A stretch of 64,000 bases of DNA, from positions 4,256,501 to 4,320,500 of the forward strand of contig NZ_WBXN01000004.1 of the NCBI RefSeq assembly GCF_008973465.1, read 5' to 3'. Under the pieces are notes generated by a model. It did not search any database and was not told the DNA's origin. It was given only the letters and a program-made list of their open reading frames with translations. A program made the translations under genes and the position numbers. Below are positions 1-10,991 of this stretch, piece by piece; within the stretch, counting starts at the first letter, position 1, and every line of letters starts with the position of its first letter. Origin of the DNA: Streptomyces sp. SS1-1 (lineage in GTDB: Bacteria; Actinomycetota; Actinomycetes; Streptomycetales; Streptomycetaceae).

Positions 1-59
1 CTGTGAGCGGCCACCGTGATCTGTGCTCTTTTCGCCTCGCGGCGGGAGTCCGCCGGATT

Positions 60-84
60 CGACACACCCGACCGCGTGGGTCGG
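60..84 (+). promoter_or_regulatory. Leader hairpin element shared with rpsJ
   Basis: Bases 68-84 form a perfect 6-bp hairpin: CCGACC, loop GCGTG, GGTCGG. Together with the flank from 60, this 25-nt block recurs with one mismatch at 10582-10606, before rpsJ. It lies 50 nt upstream of the rpsL start, so it is probably in the 5' UTR. The repetition before the two major ribosomal operons suggests common control by a protein or RNA factor. That role is inferred. Confidence 0.6.
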
Positions 85-134
85 TGACGTTCCAGGTTAG
101 CTTCACCATTCGGCACACAGAAACCGGAGAAGTA

Positions 135-506
135 GTGCCTACGATCCAGCAGCTGGTCCGCAAGGGCCGGCAGGACAAGGTCGAGAAGAACAAGACGCCC
201 GCACTCGAGGGTTCCCCTCAGCGTCGTGGCGTCTGCACGCGTGTGTTCACGACCACCCCGAAGAAGCCGAACTCGGCCCTGCGTAAGGTCGCGCGTGTGC
301 GTCTGACCAGCGGGATCGAGGTCACCGCTTACATTCCGGGTGAGGGACACAACCTGCAGGAGCACTCCATCGTGCTCGTGCGCGGCGGCCGTGTGAAGGA
401 CCTGCCGGGTGTTCGCTACAAGATCATCCGCGGCTCCCTCGACACCCAGGGTGTCAAGAACCGCAAGCAGGCCCGCAGCCGCTACGGCGCCAAGAAGGAG
501 AAGTAA
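135..506 (+). CDS. rpsL: 30S ribosomal protein S12
   Basis: S12 sits at the decoding centre of the 30S subunit and controls tRNA selection accuracy. The 123-aa product has the conserved [13 protein letters not shown] stretch and the second accuracy loop around [12 protein letters not shown]. Lys43 and Lys88, the classical streptomycin-resistance positions, are both wild type, so this allele predicts streptomycin sensitivity. Asp89, the usual methylthiolation site, is present. GTG at 135 is chosen because the protein then begins [11 protein letters not shown] at the family's normal length, with GGAGA at 126-130 as ribosome binding site. First gene of the str operon; rpsG follows after 2 nt. 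Confidence 0.97.
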   Translation: MPTIQQLVRKGRQDKVEKNKTPALEGSPQRRGVCTRVFTTTPKKPNSALRKVARVRLTSGIEVTAYIPGEGHNLQEHSIVLVRGGRVKDLPGVRYKIIRGSLDTQGVKNRKQARSRYGAKKEK

Positions 507-508
507 GA

Positions 509-979
509 ATGCCTCGTAAGGGCCCCGCCCCGAAGCGCCCGGTCATCATCGACCCGGTCTACGGCTCTCCTCTGGTGACCTCCCTGATCAACAAGGTGCT
601 GCTGAACGGCAAGCGCTCCACCGCCGAGCGCATCGTCTACGGCGCCATGGAGGGCCTGCGTGAGAAGACGGGCAACGACCCGATCATCACGCTGAAGCGC
701 GCTCTTGAGAACATCAAGCCGACCCTCGAGGTCAAGTCCCGCCGTGTCGGTGGTGCGACGTACCAGGTCCCGATCGAGGTCAAGCCCGGTCGCGCCAACA
801 CGCTCGCGCTGCGCTGGCTGGTCGGTTACTCCCGCGCCCGTCGCGAGAAGACCATGACCGAGCGTCTGCTCAACGAGCTCCTCGACGCCTCCAACGGCCT
901 GGGTGCCGCTGTGAAGAAGCGCGAGGACACGCACAAGATGGCCGAGTCCAACAAGGCCTTCGCGCACTACCGCTGGTAG
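509..979 (+). CDS. rpsG: 30S ribosomal protein S7
   Basis: S7 nucleates assembly of the 30S head by binding the 3' domain of 16S rRNA, and lines the E site. The 156-aa product is full length for the family ([11 protein letters not shown] at the start, then [16 protein letters not shown]). It begins two bases after the rpsL stop. Its ribosome binding site (AAGGAG) lies inside the last codons of rpsL, so translation of the two genes is likely coupled. In E. coli S7 represses its own operon; no equivalent site is obvious here. Confidence 0.97.
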   Translation: MPRKGPAPKRPVIIDPVYGSPLVTSLINKVLLNGKRSTAERIVYGAMEGLREKTGNDPIITLKRALENIKPTLEVKSRRVGGATYQVPIEVKPGRANTLALRWLVGYSRARREKTMTERLLNELLDASNGLGAAVKKREDTHKMAESNKAFAHYRW

Positions 980-1018
980 TCGCTCCCCACATCGAGACCG
1001 AGAGAAGACTGAAGCCTT

Positions 1019-3145
1019 ATGGCTACCACTTCACTTGACCTGGCCAGGGTCCGAAACATCGGGATCATGGCCCACATCGACGCGGGCAAGACGACCACCA
1101 CCGAGCGGATTCTGTTCTACACCGGTGTGTCCTACAAGATCGGTGAGGTCCACGACGGCGCTGCCACCATGGACTGGATGGAGCAGGAGCAGGAGCGTGG
1201 CATCACGATCACGTCTGCTGCCACCACCTGTCACTGGCCGCTCGAAGACAACGACTACACCATCAACATCATCGACACCCCCGGGCACGTCGACTTCACC
1301 GTCGAGGTGGAGCGGTCCCTGCGTGTGCTCGATGGTGCCGTGACGGTGTTCGACGGTGTCGCCGGTGTCGAGCCCCAGTCCGAGACGGTGTGGCGTCAGG
1401 CCGACCGTTACGGCGTCCCGCGCATCTGCTTCGTCAACAAGCTGGACCGTACCGGCGCCGAGTTCCACCGCTGCGTGGACATGATCTCGGACCGCCTGGG
1501 CGCCCAGCCGCTCGTCATGCAGCTCCCGATCGGCGCCGAGGCCGACTTCAAGGGCGTCGTGGACCTGGTCCGCATGAAGGCGCTCGTGTGGTCCGCCGAG
1601 GCCGCCAAGGGCGAGATGTACGACGTCGTCGACATCCCGGCCACGCACACCGAGGCCGCCGAGGAGTGGCGCGGCAAGCTGGTCGAGGCCGTCGCGGAGA
1701 ACGACGAAGAGATCATGGAGCTGTACCTCGAGGGCCAGGAGCCCACCGAGGAGCAGCTGTACGCCGCGATCCGTCGCATCACCATCGCGTCCGGCAAGTC
1801 CAGCGACACCACGGTCACCCCGGTGTTCTGTGGCACCGCGTTCAAGAACAAGGGCGTCCAGCCCCTGCTCGACGCGGTCGTGCGCTACCTGCCGACCCCG
1901 CTCGACGTCGAGGCCATCGAGGGCCACGACGTGAAGGACCCCGAGCTGGTCGTCAAGCGCAAGCCGTCCGACGACGAGCCGCTGTCCGCGCTGGCGTTCA
2001 AGATCATGAGCGACCCGCACCTCGGCAAGCTCACCTTCGTCCGGGTCTACTCGGGCCGCCTGGAGTCCGGCACCGCCGTGCTGAACTCCGTCAAGGGCAA
2101 GAAGGAGCGCATCGGCAAGATCTACCGCATGCACGCGAACAAGCGTGAGGAGATCGAGTCGGTGGGCGCCGGCGACATCGTCGCCGTCATGGGCCTGAAG
2201 CAGACCACCACCGGTGAGACGCTGTCCGACGACAAGCAGCCGGTGATCCTGGAGTCCATGGACTTCCCGGCGCCGGTCATCCAGGTCGCGATCGAGCCCA
2301 AGTCCAAGGGCGACCAGGAGAAGCTGGGTGTCGCCATCCAGCGTCTCGCGGAGGAGGACCCCTCCTTCCAGGTCCACTCGGACGAGGAGACCGGTCAGAC
2401 CATCATCGGCGGTATGGGCGAGCTGCACCTCGAGGTGCTGGTCGACCGTATGCGCCGTGAGTTCAAGGTCGAGGCCAACGTCGGCAAGCCGCAGGTCGCC
2501 TACCGCGAGACGATCCGCAAGGCCGTCGAGCGCGTCGACTACACGCACAAGAAGCAGACTGGTGGTACCGGCCAGTTCGCGAAGGTGCAGATCGCGATCG
2601 AGCCGATCGAGGGCGGCGACGCCTCGTACGAGTTCGTGAACAAGGTCACCGGTGGCCGTATCCCGAAGGAGTACATCCCTTCGGTGGACGCCGGTGCGCA
2701 GGAGGCCATGCAGTTCGGCATCCTCGCGGGCTACGAGATGACCGGCGTGCGCGTCACGCTGATCGACGGTGGCTACCACGAGGTCGACTCCTCCGAGCTC
2801 GCGTTCAAGATCGCCGGCTCGCAGGCCTTCAAGGAGGCCGCGCGCAAGGCCAGCCCCGTGCTGCTCGAGCCGATGATGGCCGTCGAGGTCACCACGCCCG
2901 AGGACTACATGGGCGAGGTCATCGGTGACATCAACTCCCGCCGTGGCCAGATCCAGGCCATGGAGGAGCGGGCGGGTGCTCGCGTCGTGAAGGGCCTCGT
3001 GCCCCTCTCGGAGATGTTCGGTTACGTCGGCGACCTGCGCAGCAAGACGTCCGGCCGGGCCAGCTACTCCATGCAGTTCGACTCCTACGCCGAGGTTCCG
3101 CGGAACGTCGCCGAGGAGATCATCGCGAAGGCCAAGGGCGAGTAA
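1019..3145 (+). CDS. fusA: Elongation factor G
   Basis: EF-G is the GTPase that drives translocation of tRNA-mRNA on the ribosome and, with RRF, ribosome recycling. The 708-aa product has all G motifs: AHIDAGKT at 18-25, RGITI at 60-64, DTPGH at 86-90 and NKLD at 140-143. The five-domain architecture extends to the C-terminal region with [16 protein letters not shown]. It lies 39 nt after rpsG in the str operon, with GAGAGAAGA upstream of the ATG. Target of fusidic acid in other bacteria. No truncation or unusual residue was noticed. Confidence 0.98.
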   Translation: MATTSLDLARVRNIGIMAHIDAGKTTTTERILFYTGVSYKIGEVHDGAATMDWMEQEQERGITITSAATTCHWPLEDNDYTINIIDTPGHVDFTVEVERSLRVLDGAVTVFDGVAGVEPQSETVWRQADRYGVPRICFVNKLDRTGAEFHRCVDMISDRLGAQPLVMQLPIGAEADFKGVVDLVRMKALVWSAEAAKGEMYDVVDIPATHTEAAEEWRGKLVEAVAENDEEIMELYLEGQEPTEEQLYAAIRRITIASGKSSDTTVTPVFCGTAFKNKGVQPLLDAVVRYLPTPLDVEAIEGHDVKDPELVVKRKPSDDEPLSALAFKIMSDPHLGKLTFVRVYSGRLESGTAVLNSVKGKKERIGKIYRMHANKREEIESVGAGDIVAVMGLKQTTTGETLSDDKQPVILESMDFPAPVIQVAIEPKSKGDQEKLGVAIQRLAEEDPSFQVHSDEETGQTIIGGMGELHLEVLVDRMRREFKVEANVGKPQVAYRETIRKAVERVDYTHKKQTGGTGQFAKVQIAIEPIEGGDASYEFVNKVTGGRIPKEYIPSVDAGAQEAMQFGILAGYEMTGVRVTLIDGGYHEVDSSELAFKIAGSQAFKEAARKASPVLLEPMMAVEVTTPEDYMGEVIGDINSRRGQIQAMEERAGARVVKGLVPLSEMFGYVGDLRSKTSGRASYSMQFDSYAEVPRNVAEEIIAKAKGE

Positions 3146-3300
3146 CGCACCGCGTTCACACGCTTTAGGCTTGACTCCGGAGCCTCAGGGGGCATTCCAC
3201 CGCAACAGCGGGCGGAATGCCCCGGGGCCCGGGCTTTCCAGCAAAGATCACCTGGCGCCGATGAAGCAAGGCGTTCAGAACCACTCCACAGGAGGACCCC
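3146..3300 (+). promoter_or_regulatory. fusA-tuf intergenic region with strong hairpin
   Basis: This 155-bp gap is long for the str operon. A 10-bp perfect stem pairs 3189-3198 (GGGGCATTCC) with 3214-3223 (GGAATGCCCC). No T-tract follows, so it looks more like an RNA stabiliser, processing site or partial attenuator than a simple terminator. From family knowledge, Streptomyces tuf1 has its own promoter in this gap besides str read-through. I could not pick out -35/-10 boxes with confidence. Confidence 0.5.
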
Positions 3301-4494
<1,194 letters not shown>

Positions 4495-4534
4495 TCTTGT
4501 CGGTCTGACCTGGTAGCTCCAGCGCGAGCACCTG

Positions 4535-4570
4535 AAGGGGCCCGCACGACTTCGGTCGTGCGGGCCCTTT
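4535..4570 (+). terminator. str operon terminator
   Basis: A perfect 13-bp GC stem (4538-4550 with 4555-4567) with a stable TTCG tetraloop is extended by A-T pairs and ends in TTT. It lies 40 nt after tuf. It is a textbook intrinsic terminator and also sits at the 3' end of the oppositely oriented TetR gene. Confidence 0.93.
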
Positions 4571-4603
4571 CGCATGCCCGGAGACACGTCCGGGCGCGGT
4601 TCG

Positions 4604-5194
4604 TCAGGGGGTGCGGCGCAGGCCGTCGACCAGGACGGCGGCGAGCCCGCGGGCGTCGTAGTCGGGGTCGTTCTCGGCGCCGATGCACAGGTTGCCGACG
4701 CCGCGCAGCAGGGTGAGCGCCGTGATGTCGTCGCGGATCTCGCCGGCGGCGGCCGAGGCGGACAGCAGGTCGGCGCAGACGGGCACCAGACGGTCCAGGA
4801 AGTAGTCGTGCAGGGCGGCGAACCCGGACTGGTCGGAGCGCAGCACGGCGGCGAGGCCGTGCTTGGTGACCAGGAAGTCCACGAACAGGTCGATCCAGCG
4901 GCGCAGGGCCGCGTGCGGGGTCGGGCCCTCGGCGAGCAGGGCCGGGCCGGCCTCGGCGCAGGCGTCCACCTGGTGCCGGTAGACGGCGATGATCAGGTCC
5001 GCGCGGGTCGGGAAGTGCCGGTAGAGGGTGCCCGTGCCGACGCCGGCCCGGGCGGCGATGTCCCGCACCGGGGCGTCCACGCCCGCGGTGACGAAGACCG
5101 CGGCGGCCGCGTCGAGCAGCGTCTCCTTGTTGCGCCGGGCGTCCTTCCGCCGGGACGGTGCCGCGCTCGTGCCGCGCTGGTCGCTCTCGCTCAC
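4604..5194 (-). CDS. TetR-family transcriptional regulator
   Basis: The 196-aa product has a typical TetR N-terminal helix-turn-helix at residues 42-61 ([20 protein letters not shown]) and an all-helical ligand domain after it. The reading frame stays open far upstream, but GTG at 5194 is preferred: GAGGAG lies about 7 nt before it and the length fits the family. It is divergent from the aldo/keto reductase, and paired palindromes lie between them (5281-5293 and 5313-5325). It therefore probably represses the reductase operon and itself. The inducer is unknown, perhaps an aldehyde, quinone or other xenobiotic handled by the neighbouring oxidoreductases. Confidence 0.88.
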   Translation of the reverse strand: MSESDQRGTSAAPSRRKDARRNKETLLDAAAAVFVTAGVDAPVRDIAARAGVGTGTLYRHFPTRADLIIAVYRHQVDACAEAGPALLAEGPTPHAALRRWIDLFVDFLVTKHGLAAVLRSDQSGFAALHDYFLDRLVPVCADLLSASAAAGEIRDDITALTLLRGVGNLCIGAENDPDYDARGLAAVLVDGLRRTP

Positions 5195-5270
5195 CGCGTC
5201 GCTCCTCGCTCTCTCGCCGGGTCCCCGCATGGTCTCACGCAGGCGGAACGGAGCCGTCGTACGTCTGCGC

Positions 5271-5330
5271 TTGCGGAAGCGGAACAACGTTCCGTATCGT
5301 GGGAGGCGTACCGGAACGTTGTTCCGCTTC
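5271..5330. promoter_or_regulatory. Paired TetR operator overlapping a promoter
   Basis: Two palindromes face each other as an inverted repeat: GGAACAACGTTCC (5281-5293) and GGAACGTTGTTCC (5313-5325). Each reads GGAAC-N3-GTTCC. The inverted arms extend to 19 nt (5276-5294 and 5312-5330), and the centres are 32 bp apart, about three helical turns. A possible promoter for the reductase is TTGCGG (5271-5276), 18 bp, TATCGT (5295-5300). Operator 1 would then fill the -35/-10 spacer and operator 2 would cover the early transcribed region. Confidence 0.75.
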
Positions 5331-5347
5331 CAGTGTAGGAGACTTCC

Positions 5348-6367
5348 ATGCAGTACCGCACGCTCGGCCGCACCGGCGTCCAGGTCAGCACGCTCGCGCT
5401 CGGCGCCATGAACTTCGGCGCCATCGGGCGCACCACCCAGGACGAGGCCACCGCCATCGTCGACGCGGCCCTGGAGGCCGGCGTCAACCTCATCGACACC
5501 GCCGACTTCTACGGCGAGGGCGAGTCCGAGGAGATGGTCGGCAAGGCCATCGCGGGTCGCCGCGACGACCTGGTCCTGGCCACCAAGGCCACCATGCCGA
5601 TCGGGGAGGAGCGCAACCACCGTGGCAGCTCCCGCCGCTGGCTCTACAAGGCCCTCGACGACAGCCTGCGCCGCCTCGGCGTCGACCACGTCGACCTGTT
5701 CCAGATCCACCGCTGGGACCCCACGACGACCGACGAGGAGACCCTGTCGGCCCTGACCGACCTCCAGCGCGCCGGGAAGATCCGCTACTTCGGCTCCTCC
5801 ACCTTCCCCGCCTACCGCATCGTGCAGGCGCAGTGGGCCGCCCGCGAGCTGCGTCTGGGCCGGTACGTCACCGAGCAGCCCAGCTACTCGATCCTCCAGC
5901 GCGGCATCGAGTCGCACGTCCTCCCGGTGACCCAGGAGTACGGCCTCGGCGTGCTGGTGTGGAGCCCGCTCGCCTCGGGCTGGCTGTCCGGCGCGGTCCG
6001 CAAGGGCCAGGAGGTGACCACGAGCCGCTCGAAGGTGCTGCCCGAGCGCTTCGACCTCTCGATCCCCTCCAACCAGGCCCGCAGCGAGGCCGTCGAGCGG
6101 CTGGCCGTGGTCGCCGACGAGGCCGGGCTCACCCTGATCCAGCTGGCCCTGGGATTCGTCAACGCGCACCCCGCCGTGACCGCCGCGCTCATCGGCCCCC
6201 GCACGCTGGAGCATCTGCACTCCCAGCTCGCCGCCGCCGACACCGTGCTCTCCGCCGACGTCCTCGACGCGATCGACGAGATCGTCGCCCCCGGCACCGA
6301 CCTGGCCCCGCAGGAGAAGTTCGACACGCCGCCCGCGCTGCTCGACGTGTCCCTGCGCCGCCGCTGA
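5348..6367 (+). CDS. Aldo/keto reductase
   Basis: A 339-aa (alpha/beta)8-barrel NADPH-dependent oxidoreductase reducing carbonyl compounds. The catalytic tetrad is intact: Asp50, Tyr55 (DTADFYGEGESE), Lys80 (LATKATM) and His121 (FQIHRWDP). The C-terminal NADP-binding part (ALIGPRTLEHLHSQLAAAD) is typical of the YajO/Tas-like bacterial group. ATG at 5348 follows TAGGAG. It is the first gene of a two-gene unit with the F420-type oxidoreductase 19 bp downstream, and is probably repressed by the divergent TetR. The natural substrate cannot be told from sequence. Confidence 0.9.
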   Translation: MQYRTLGRTGVQVSTLALGAMNFGAIGRTTQDEATAIVDAALEAGVNLIDTADFYGEGESEEMVGKAIAGRRDDLVLATKATMPIGEERNHRGSSRRWLYKALDDSLRRLGVDHVDLFQIHRWDPTTTDEETLSALTDLQRAGKIRYFGSSTFPAYRIVQAQWAARELRLGRYVTEQPSYSILQRGIESHVLPVTQEYGLGVLVWSPLASGWLSGAVRKGQEVTTSRSKVLPERFDLSIPSNQARSEAVERLAVVADEAGLTLIQLALGFVNAHPAVTAALIGPRTLEHLHSQLAAADTVLSADVLDAIDEIVAPGTDLAPQEKFDTPPALLDVSLRRR

Positions 6368-6386
6368 CCGGGACGGACGGCACCTG

Positions 6387-7265
6387 ATGTCCGGCATCCC
6401 CCGGCCCAGCTTCGGGATCATGACCGCGCCCTCGCAGGTCGGCTACGACGACCTCGTCCGCGTCTGGCGCGAGGCGGACGAGGTCCCCGAGATCGAGCAC
6501 GCCTGGCTGTTCGACCACCTCATGCCCATCTTCGGCGACCCCCAGGGTCCGGTCTTCGAGGGCTGGACGCTGCTCGCCGCCCTCGCGGCGCAGACCCGGC
6601 GGCTCCGGCTCGGCGTGATGGTGACCAGCAACCGGTTCCGGGCGCCCGCGCATCTCGCCAAGATCGCGACGACGGTGGACGTCGTCTCCGGCGGGCGGCT
6701 GGACTTCGGCATCGGGGTCGGCTCACGGCCCCACCCGCCGGAGGCCCGGCGCGAGTACCCGGCCCACGGTCTGCCCTTCCTGGAGCCGGCCCGGGCGGTC
6801 GAGAGCCTCGCCGAGGCGTGCACGGTGATCCGCCGGCTGTGGACCGCGGACGAGCCGTTCGACTTCCACGGCACCCATCACCGGCTGACCGGGGCCTTCG
6901 CCCGCCCCAGGCCCGTGCAGCGCCCGCATCCGCCGATCCTCGTCGGCGGCCGGTCGTCGGCGACGCTGCGGGTGGCCGCGGTCCACGCCGACGTGTGGAA
7001 CGTGCCGGGCGGCGACATCGACGACGTGGTGCGGCGCAGCGCCCTGCTGGACCGGTACTGCGCCGACATCGGCCGCGACCCGGCGTCGATCGTCCGGTCG
7101 ATCCACCTGCCGGTCGACACCGGCCGGCCCGGCGCCGTGCGGGACGCCGTGGGGGAGGCGCTGGAGGCGGGGTTCCGGCACGTCGTGCTCGGGCTGCCGG
7201 CGCCGTTCCCCGCGGGCATCGCCCGGTGGGTGGCGGAGGAGGTGATCCGTCCGTCGGCGGGATGA
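6387..7265 (+). CDS. LLM-class (F420/FMN-dependent) oxidoreductase
   Basis: A 292-aa bacterial luciferase-like TIM barrel. Family features are the N-terminal FGIMTAPSQVGYDDL, WLFDHLMPIF, LRLGVMVTSNRFRAPAHLAK and the SGGRLDFGIGVG loop. Actinobacterial members of this type usually use coenzyme F420, which Streptomyces make; FMN is possible. It follows the aldo/keto reductase by 19 bp and is likely cotranscribed under TetR control, which suggests the two enzymes act on the same or related foreign or secondary metabolite. Substrate unknown. Confidence 0.88.
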   Translation: MSGIPRPSFGIMTAPSQVGYDDLVRVWREADEVPEIEHAWLFDHLMPIFGDPQGPVFEGWTLLAALAAQTRRLRLGVMVTSNRFRAPAHLAKIATTVDVVSGGRLDFGIGVGSRPHPPEARREYPAHGLPFLEPARAVESLAEACTVIRRLWTADEPFDFHGTHHRLTGAFARPRPVQRPHPPILVGGRSSATLRVAAVHADVWNVPGGDIDDVVRRSALLDRYCADIGRDPASIVRSIHLPVDTGRPGAVRDAVGEALEAGFRHVVLGLPAPFPAGIARWVAEEVIRPSAG

Positions 7266-7298
7266 CAGGGGCCTGAAAACCCGGCGCGTGCACGGGTA

Positions 7299-7328
7299 TT
7301 GACGCGCCGCTCGGCCAGACCATACCGT
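7299..7328 (+). promoter_or_regulatory. Probable vegetative promoter of the xylanase gene
   Basis: TTGACG (7299-7304) and TACCGT (7323-7328) are separated by 18 bp. The operator pair at 7341-7372 would begin just downstream of the transcription start, the usual layout for a roadblock repressor. Confidence 0.5.
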
Positions 7329-7340
7329 CCGCCCCACCCC

Positions 7341-7372
7341 CTAATGTTTCGGATGCGTTTTCGAAACATTCG
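7341..7372. promoter_or_regulatory. Double CGAAACATT operator before the xylanase
   Basis: CGAAACATTCG lies at 7362-7372, and its near copy CGAAACATTAG lies on the opposite strand at 7341-7351. Together they make a 9-bp inverted repeat (AATGTTTCG ... CGAAACATT) with centres 21 bp apart. CGAA-N3-TTCG elements before xylanase genes are, from memory, a LacI-type operator in Streptomyces. The same type of pair at the same spacing precedes the lacI gene at 47352. Confidence 0.7.
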
Positions 7373-7398
7373 AGAACGAGGACGGGAATGGAAGCCCC

Positions 7399-8580
7399 AT
7401 GAGACCCCTTCGTTTCGCCACCGTGGCCCTCACCACCGCGGCACTGGCCCTGCCGCTCCTGGGCGGTTCGGCGTCCGCCGCCCCCAAGGCCGGCCCCAAG
7501 GCGCCGCCGCACGCCCACGCGGCGCCCGACCGGCTGCGCGCGGCCGCCCCCGAAGGTTTCGTGATCGGCTCGGCCGTGGCCGGCGGCGGTCACCATCTGG
7601 AGCAGGACTACCCGGACCCCTTCACGTACGACAAGGAGTACCGGAAGGTCCTGGGGCGGGAGTTCAGCTCCGTCTCGCCCGAGAACCAGATGAAGTGGGA
7701 CTACATCCACCCCGAGCGCGACCGCTACGACTTCGGGCAGGCGGACGCGATCGTCGAGTTCGCCCGCAAGAACCACCAAGTGGTGCGCGGCCACACGCTG
7801 TTGTGGCACAGCCAGAACCCCGCGTGGCTGGAGAACGGCGACTTCACCAAGGCGGAGCTGCGCTCCCTCCTGCACGAGCACATCACCAAGGTGGTCGGCC
7901 GGTACAAGGGGAGGATCCAGCAGTGGGACGTGGCGAACGAGATCTTCGACGACCAGGGCAACCTGCGGACGCAGGAGAACATCTGGATCCGTGAGCTCGG
8001 TCCGGGAATCGTCGCGGACGCGTTCCGCTGGGCGCACCAGGCCGACCCGAAGGCGAAGCTGTTCCTCAACGACTACAACGTCGAGAGCGTCAACGCGAAG
8101 AGCGACGCGTACTACGCGCTGGTGAAGGATCTGCGCGCCCAGCGGGTGCCGGTGCACGGCTTCTCCGTGCAGGGCCACCTGAGCACGCGCTACGGCTTCC
8201 CCGGCGACCTCGCCGACAACCTGCGCCGCTTCGACGCGCTCGGCCTGGAGACGGCGGTCACCGAGCTGGACGTCCGCATGGACGTCCCGGAGGGCTCGCG
8301 CCCGACCGCGGCCCAGGAGAAGCGGCAGGCGGAGTACTACCAGCGGATGCTTCAGGCGTGCCTGGAGGTCGACGGCTGCAACTCGTTCACCATCTGGGGC
8401 TTCACCGACAAGTACTCGTGGGTCCCGGTGTTCTTCCAGGGCGAGGGCTTCGCGACCGTCATGACGGACGGCTTCGGCCGCAAGCCGGCGTACTACGCGC
8501 TGCGCGACACGCTGAAGGACGCCCGCGAGCACGACTGCGGGAAGGGCGGCCCGAAGGGGCCCAGGCCCCCGACGCACTGA
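7399..8580 (+). CDS. Secreted endo-1,4-beta-xylanase, GH10
   Basis: The 393-aa product is a glycoside hydrolase family 10 enzyme that cuts internal beta-1,4 bonds of xylan. Residues 1-28 form a signal peptide ending SASA-A. The catalytic pair is present: acid/base Glu181 in DVANEIFD and nucleophile Glu289 in VTELDVRM. Other GH10 landmarks are SPENQMKWD (93-101) and GHTLLWHSQ (131-139). There is no carbohydrate-binding module; the C-terminus is a short Lys/Gly/Pro tail. It stands alone, with its own promoter, operators and terminator. Its 'GGGHHLEQDYPDPFTYDKEY' segment is less xylanase-typical, so activity on a related polysaccharide remains possible. Confidence 0.93.
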   Translation: MRPLRFATVALTTAALALPLLGGSASAAPKAGPKAPPHAHAAPDRLRAAAPEGFVIGSAVAGGGHHLEQDYPDPFTYDKEYRKVLGREFSSVSPENQMKWDYIHPERDRYDFGQADAIVEFARKNHQVVRGHTLLWHSQNPAWLENGDFTKAELRSLLHEHITKVVGRYKGRIQQWDVANEIFDDQGNLRTQENIWIRELGPGIVADAFRWAHQADPKAKLFLNDYNVESVNAKSDAYYALVKDLRAQRVPVHGFSVQGHLSTRYGFPGDLADNLRRFDALGLETAVTELDVRMDVPEGSRPTAAQEKRQAEYYQRMLQACLEVDGCNSFTIWGFTDKYSWVPVFFQGEGFATVMTDGFGRKPAYYALRDTLKDAREHDCGKGGPKGPRPPTH

Positions 8581-8595
8581 GGCGTCCCCGAACCA

Positions 8596-8633
8596 CCGCC
8601 CCGGCCCGGTCGTCCGACACCGGCCCGGGGCGG
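8596..8633 (+). terminator. Terminator after the xylanase gene
   Basis: A 14-bp GC stem with one internal mismatch pairs 8596-8609 with 8620-8633. It starts 15 nt after the stop codon. The T-rich tail is minimal (TT), as is common in Streptomyces. Confidence 0.7.
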
Positions 8634-8658
8634 TTCCATGTCCACAGTCCGTACACGT

Positions 8659-10221
<1,563 letters not shown>

Positions 10222-10257
10222 CGTACCGGGGGAGGCGCGCGCACGGCGGCCCAGGGT

Positions 10258-10285
10258 TTGACCTGCGTCACGCTCGGGGTATTCT
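10258..10285 (+). promoter_or_regulatory. S10 operon promoter
   Basis: TTGACC (10258-10263), 16 bp, TATTCT (10280-10285) is a good housekeeping-sigma promoter. It gives a leader of about 370 nt before rpsJ. Confidence 0.65.
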
Positions 10286-10665
10286 CTCCGGCTCGATTGG
10301 CCAGGCCCCTGCCCCGTATGGCAGACTAGCGGGGTTGCTCGGTCGAGTGTTGATGCTGCGCGCCTCCCGCCGGGAGGACCGGAAGCGAGTCCCACAGTAC
10401 TCGTCGCCCTAACTGCCGAAAGGCAGCGCTGGGGCGGACGTACGGGAATCTTCCGGGAAGTGTCGGCGCGGCACCGACCAGGCACCCGGTGGGCCTCCTA
10501 GCTCCCGGCTTGCGGTTCCGGAAGGGCCGTGTTCCCCACGCAGGGATGTTCGAACAAGGGACATCTGTGTCAGCGGGAGCGCGACACGCCCGACCGCGTG
10601 GGTCGGAGGAGGTCAAGGGAACACCGGGTTCCAGAGCGTATGAGAGACAGGACTACTGAGTAGCC
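10286..10665 (+). promoter_or_regulatory. Long structured leader of the S10 operon
   Basis: No credible protein-coding frame was seen in these 380 bases. The region is full of short inverted repeats. Near its 3' end, 10582-10606 repeats with one mismatch the element found before rpsL (hairpin CCGACC-GCGTG-GGTCGG at 10590-10606), 59 nt from the rpsJ start. In E. coli the S10 leader binds L4 to attenuate the operon. Whether L4 or another protein acts here cannot be told from the sequence. Confidence 0.55.
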
Positions 10666-10974
10666 ATGGCGGGACAGAAGATCCGCATCCGGCTCAAGGC
10701 CTACGACCACGAGGTCATCGACTCTTCGGCGAAGAAGATCGTCGAGACGGTGACTCGCACTGGTGCGTCGGTCGCGGGCCCGGTGCCGCTGCCCACTGAG
10801 AAGAACGTGTACTGCGTCATCAAGTCGCCGCACAAGTACAAGGACTCGCGCGAGCACTTCGAGATGCGCACGCACAAGCGCCTGATCGACATCCTCGACC
10901 CGACCCCCAAGACCGTTGACTCTCTGATGCGACTCGACCTCCCGGCCGGTGTCGACATCGAGATCAAGCTCTGA
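10666..10974 (+). CDS. rpsJ: 30S ribosomal protein S10 (NusE)
   Basis: S10 is part of the 30S head and doubles as NusE in transcription antitermination. The 102-aa product has the standard start [19 protein letters not shown] and the [31 protein letters not shown] end. First gene of the S10 operon, 17 nt before rplC, and preceded by a long structured leader. Confidence 0.98.
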   Translation: MAGQKIRIRLKAYDHEVIDSSAKKIVETVTRTGASVAGPVPLPTEKNVYCVIKSPHKYKDSREHFEMRTHKRLIDILDPTPKTVDSLMRLDLPAGVDIEIKL

Positions 10975-10991
10975 GGCCGGTGATCTGAACG

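Noticed and set aside
1031-2779. A 582-codon minus-strand frame opposite fusA
   Set aside because: The sequence is low-complexity Asp/Leu/Val/Arg typical of a reversed G/C-biased gene and has no motif. fusA on the plus strand is certain.
5195-6421. N-terminal extension of the TetR reading frame upstream of 5194
   Set aside because: The added 400 residues are antisense to the aldo/keto reductase. GTG 5194 with GAGGAG gives a normal TetR.
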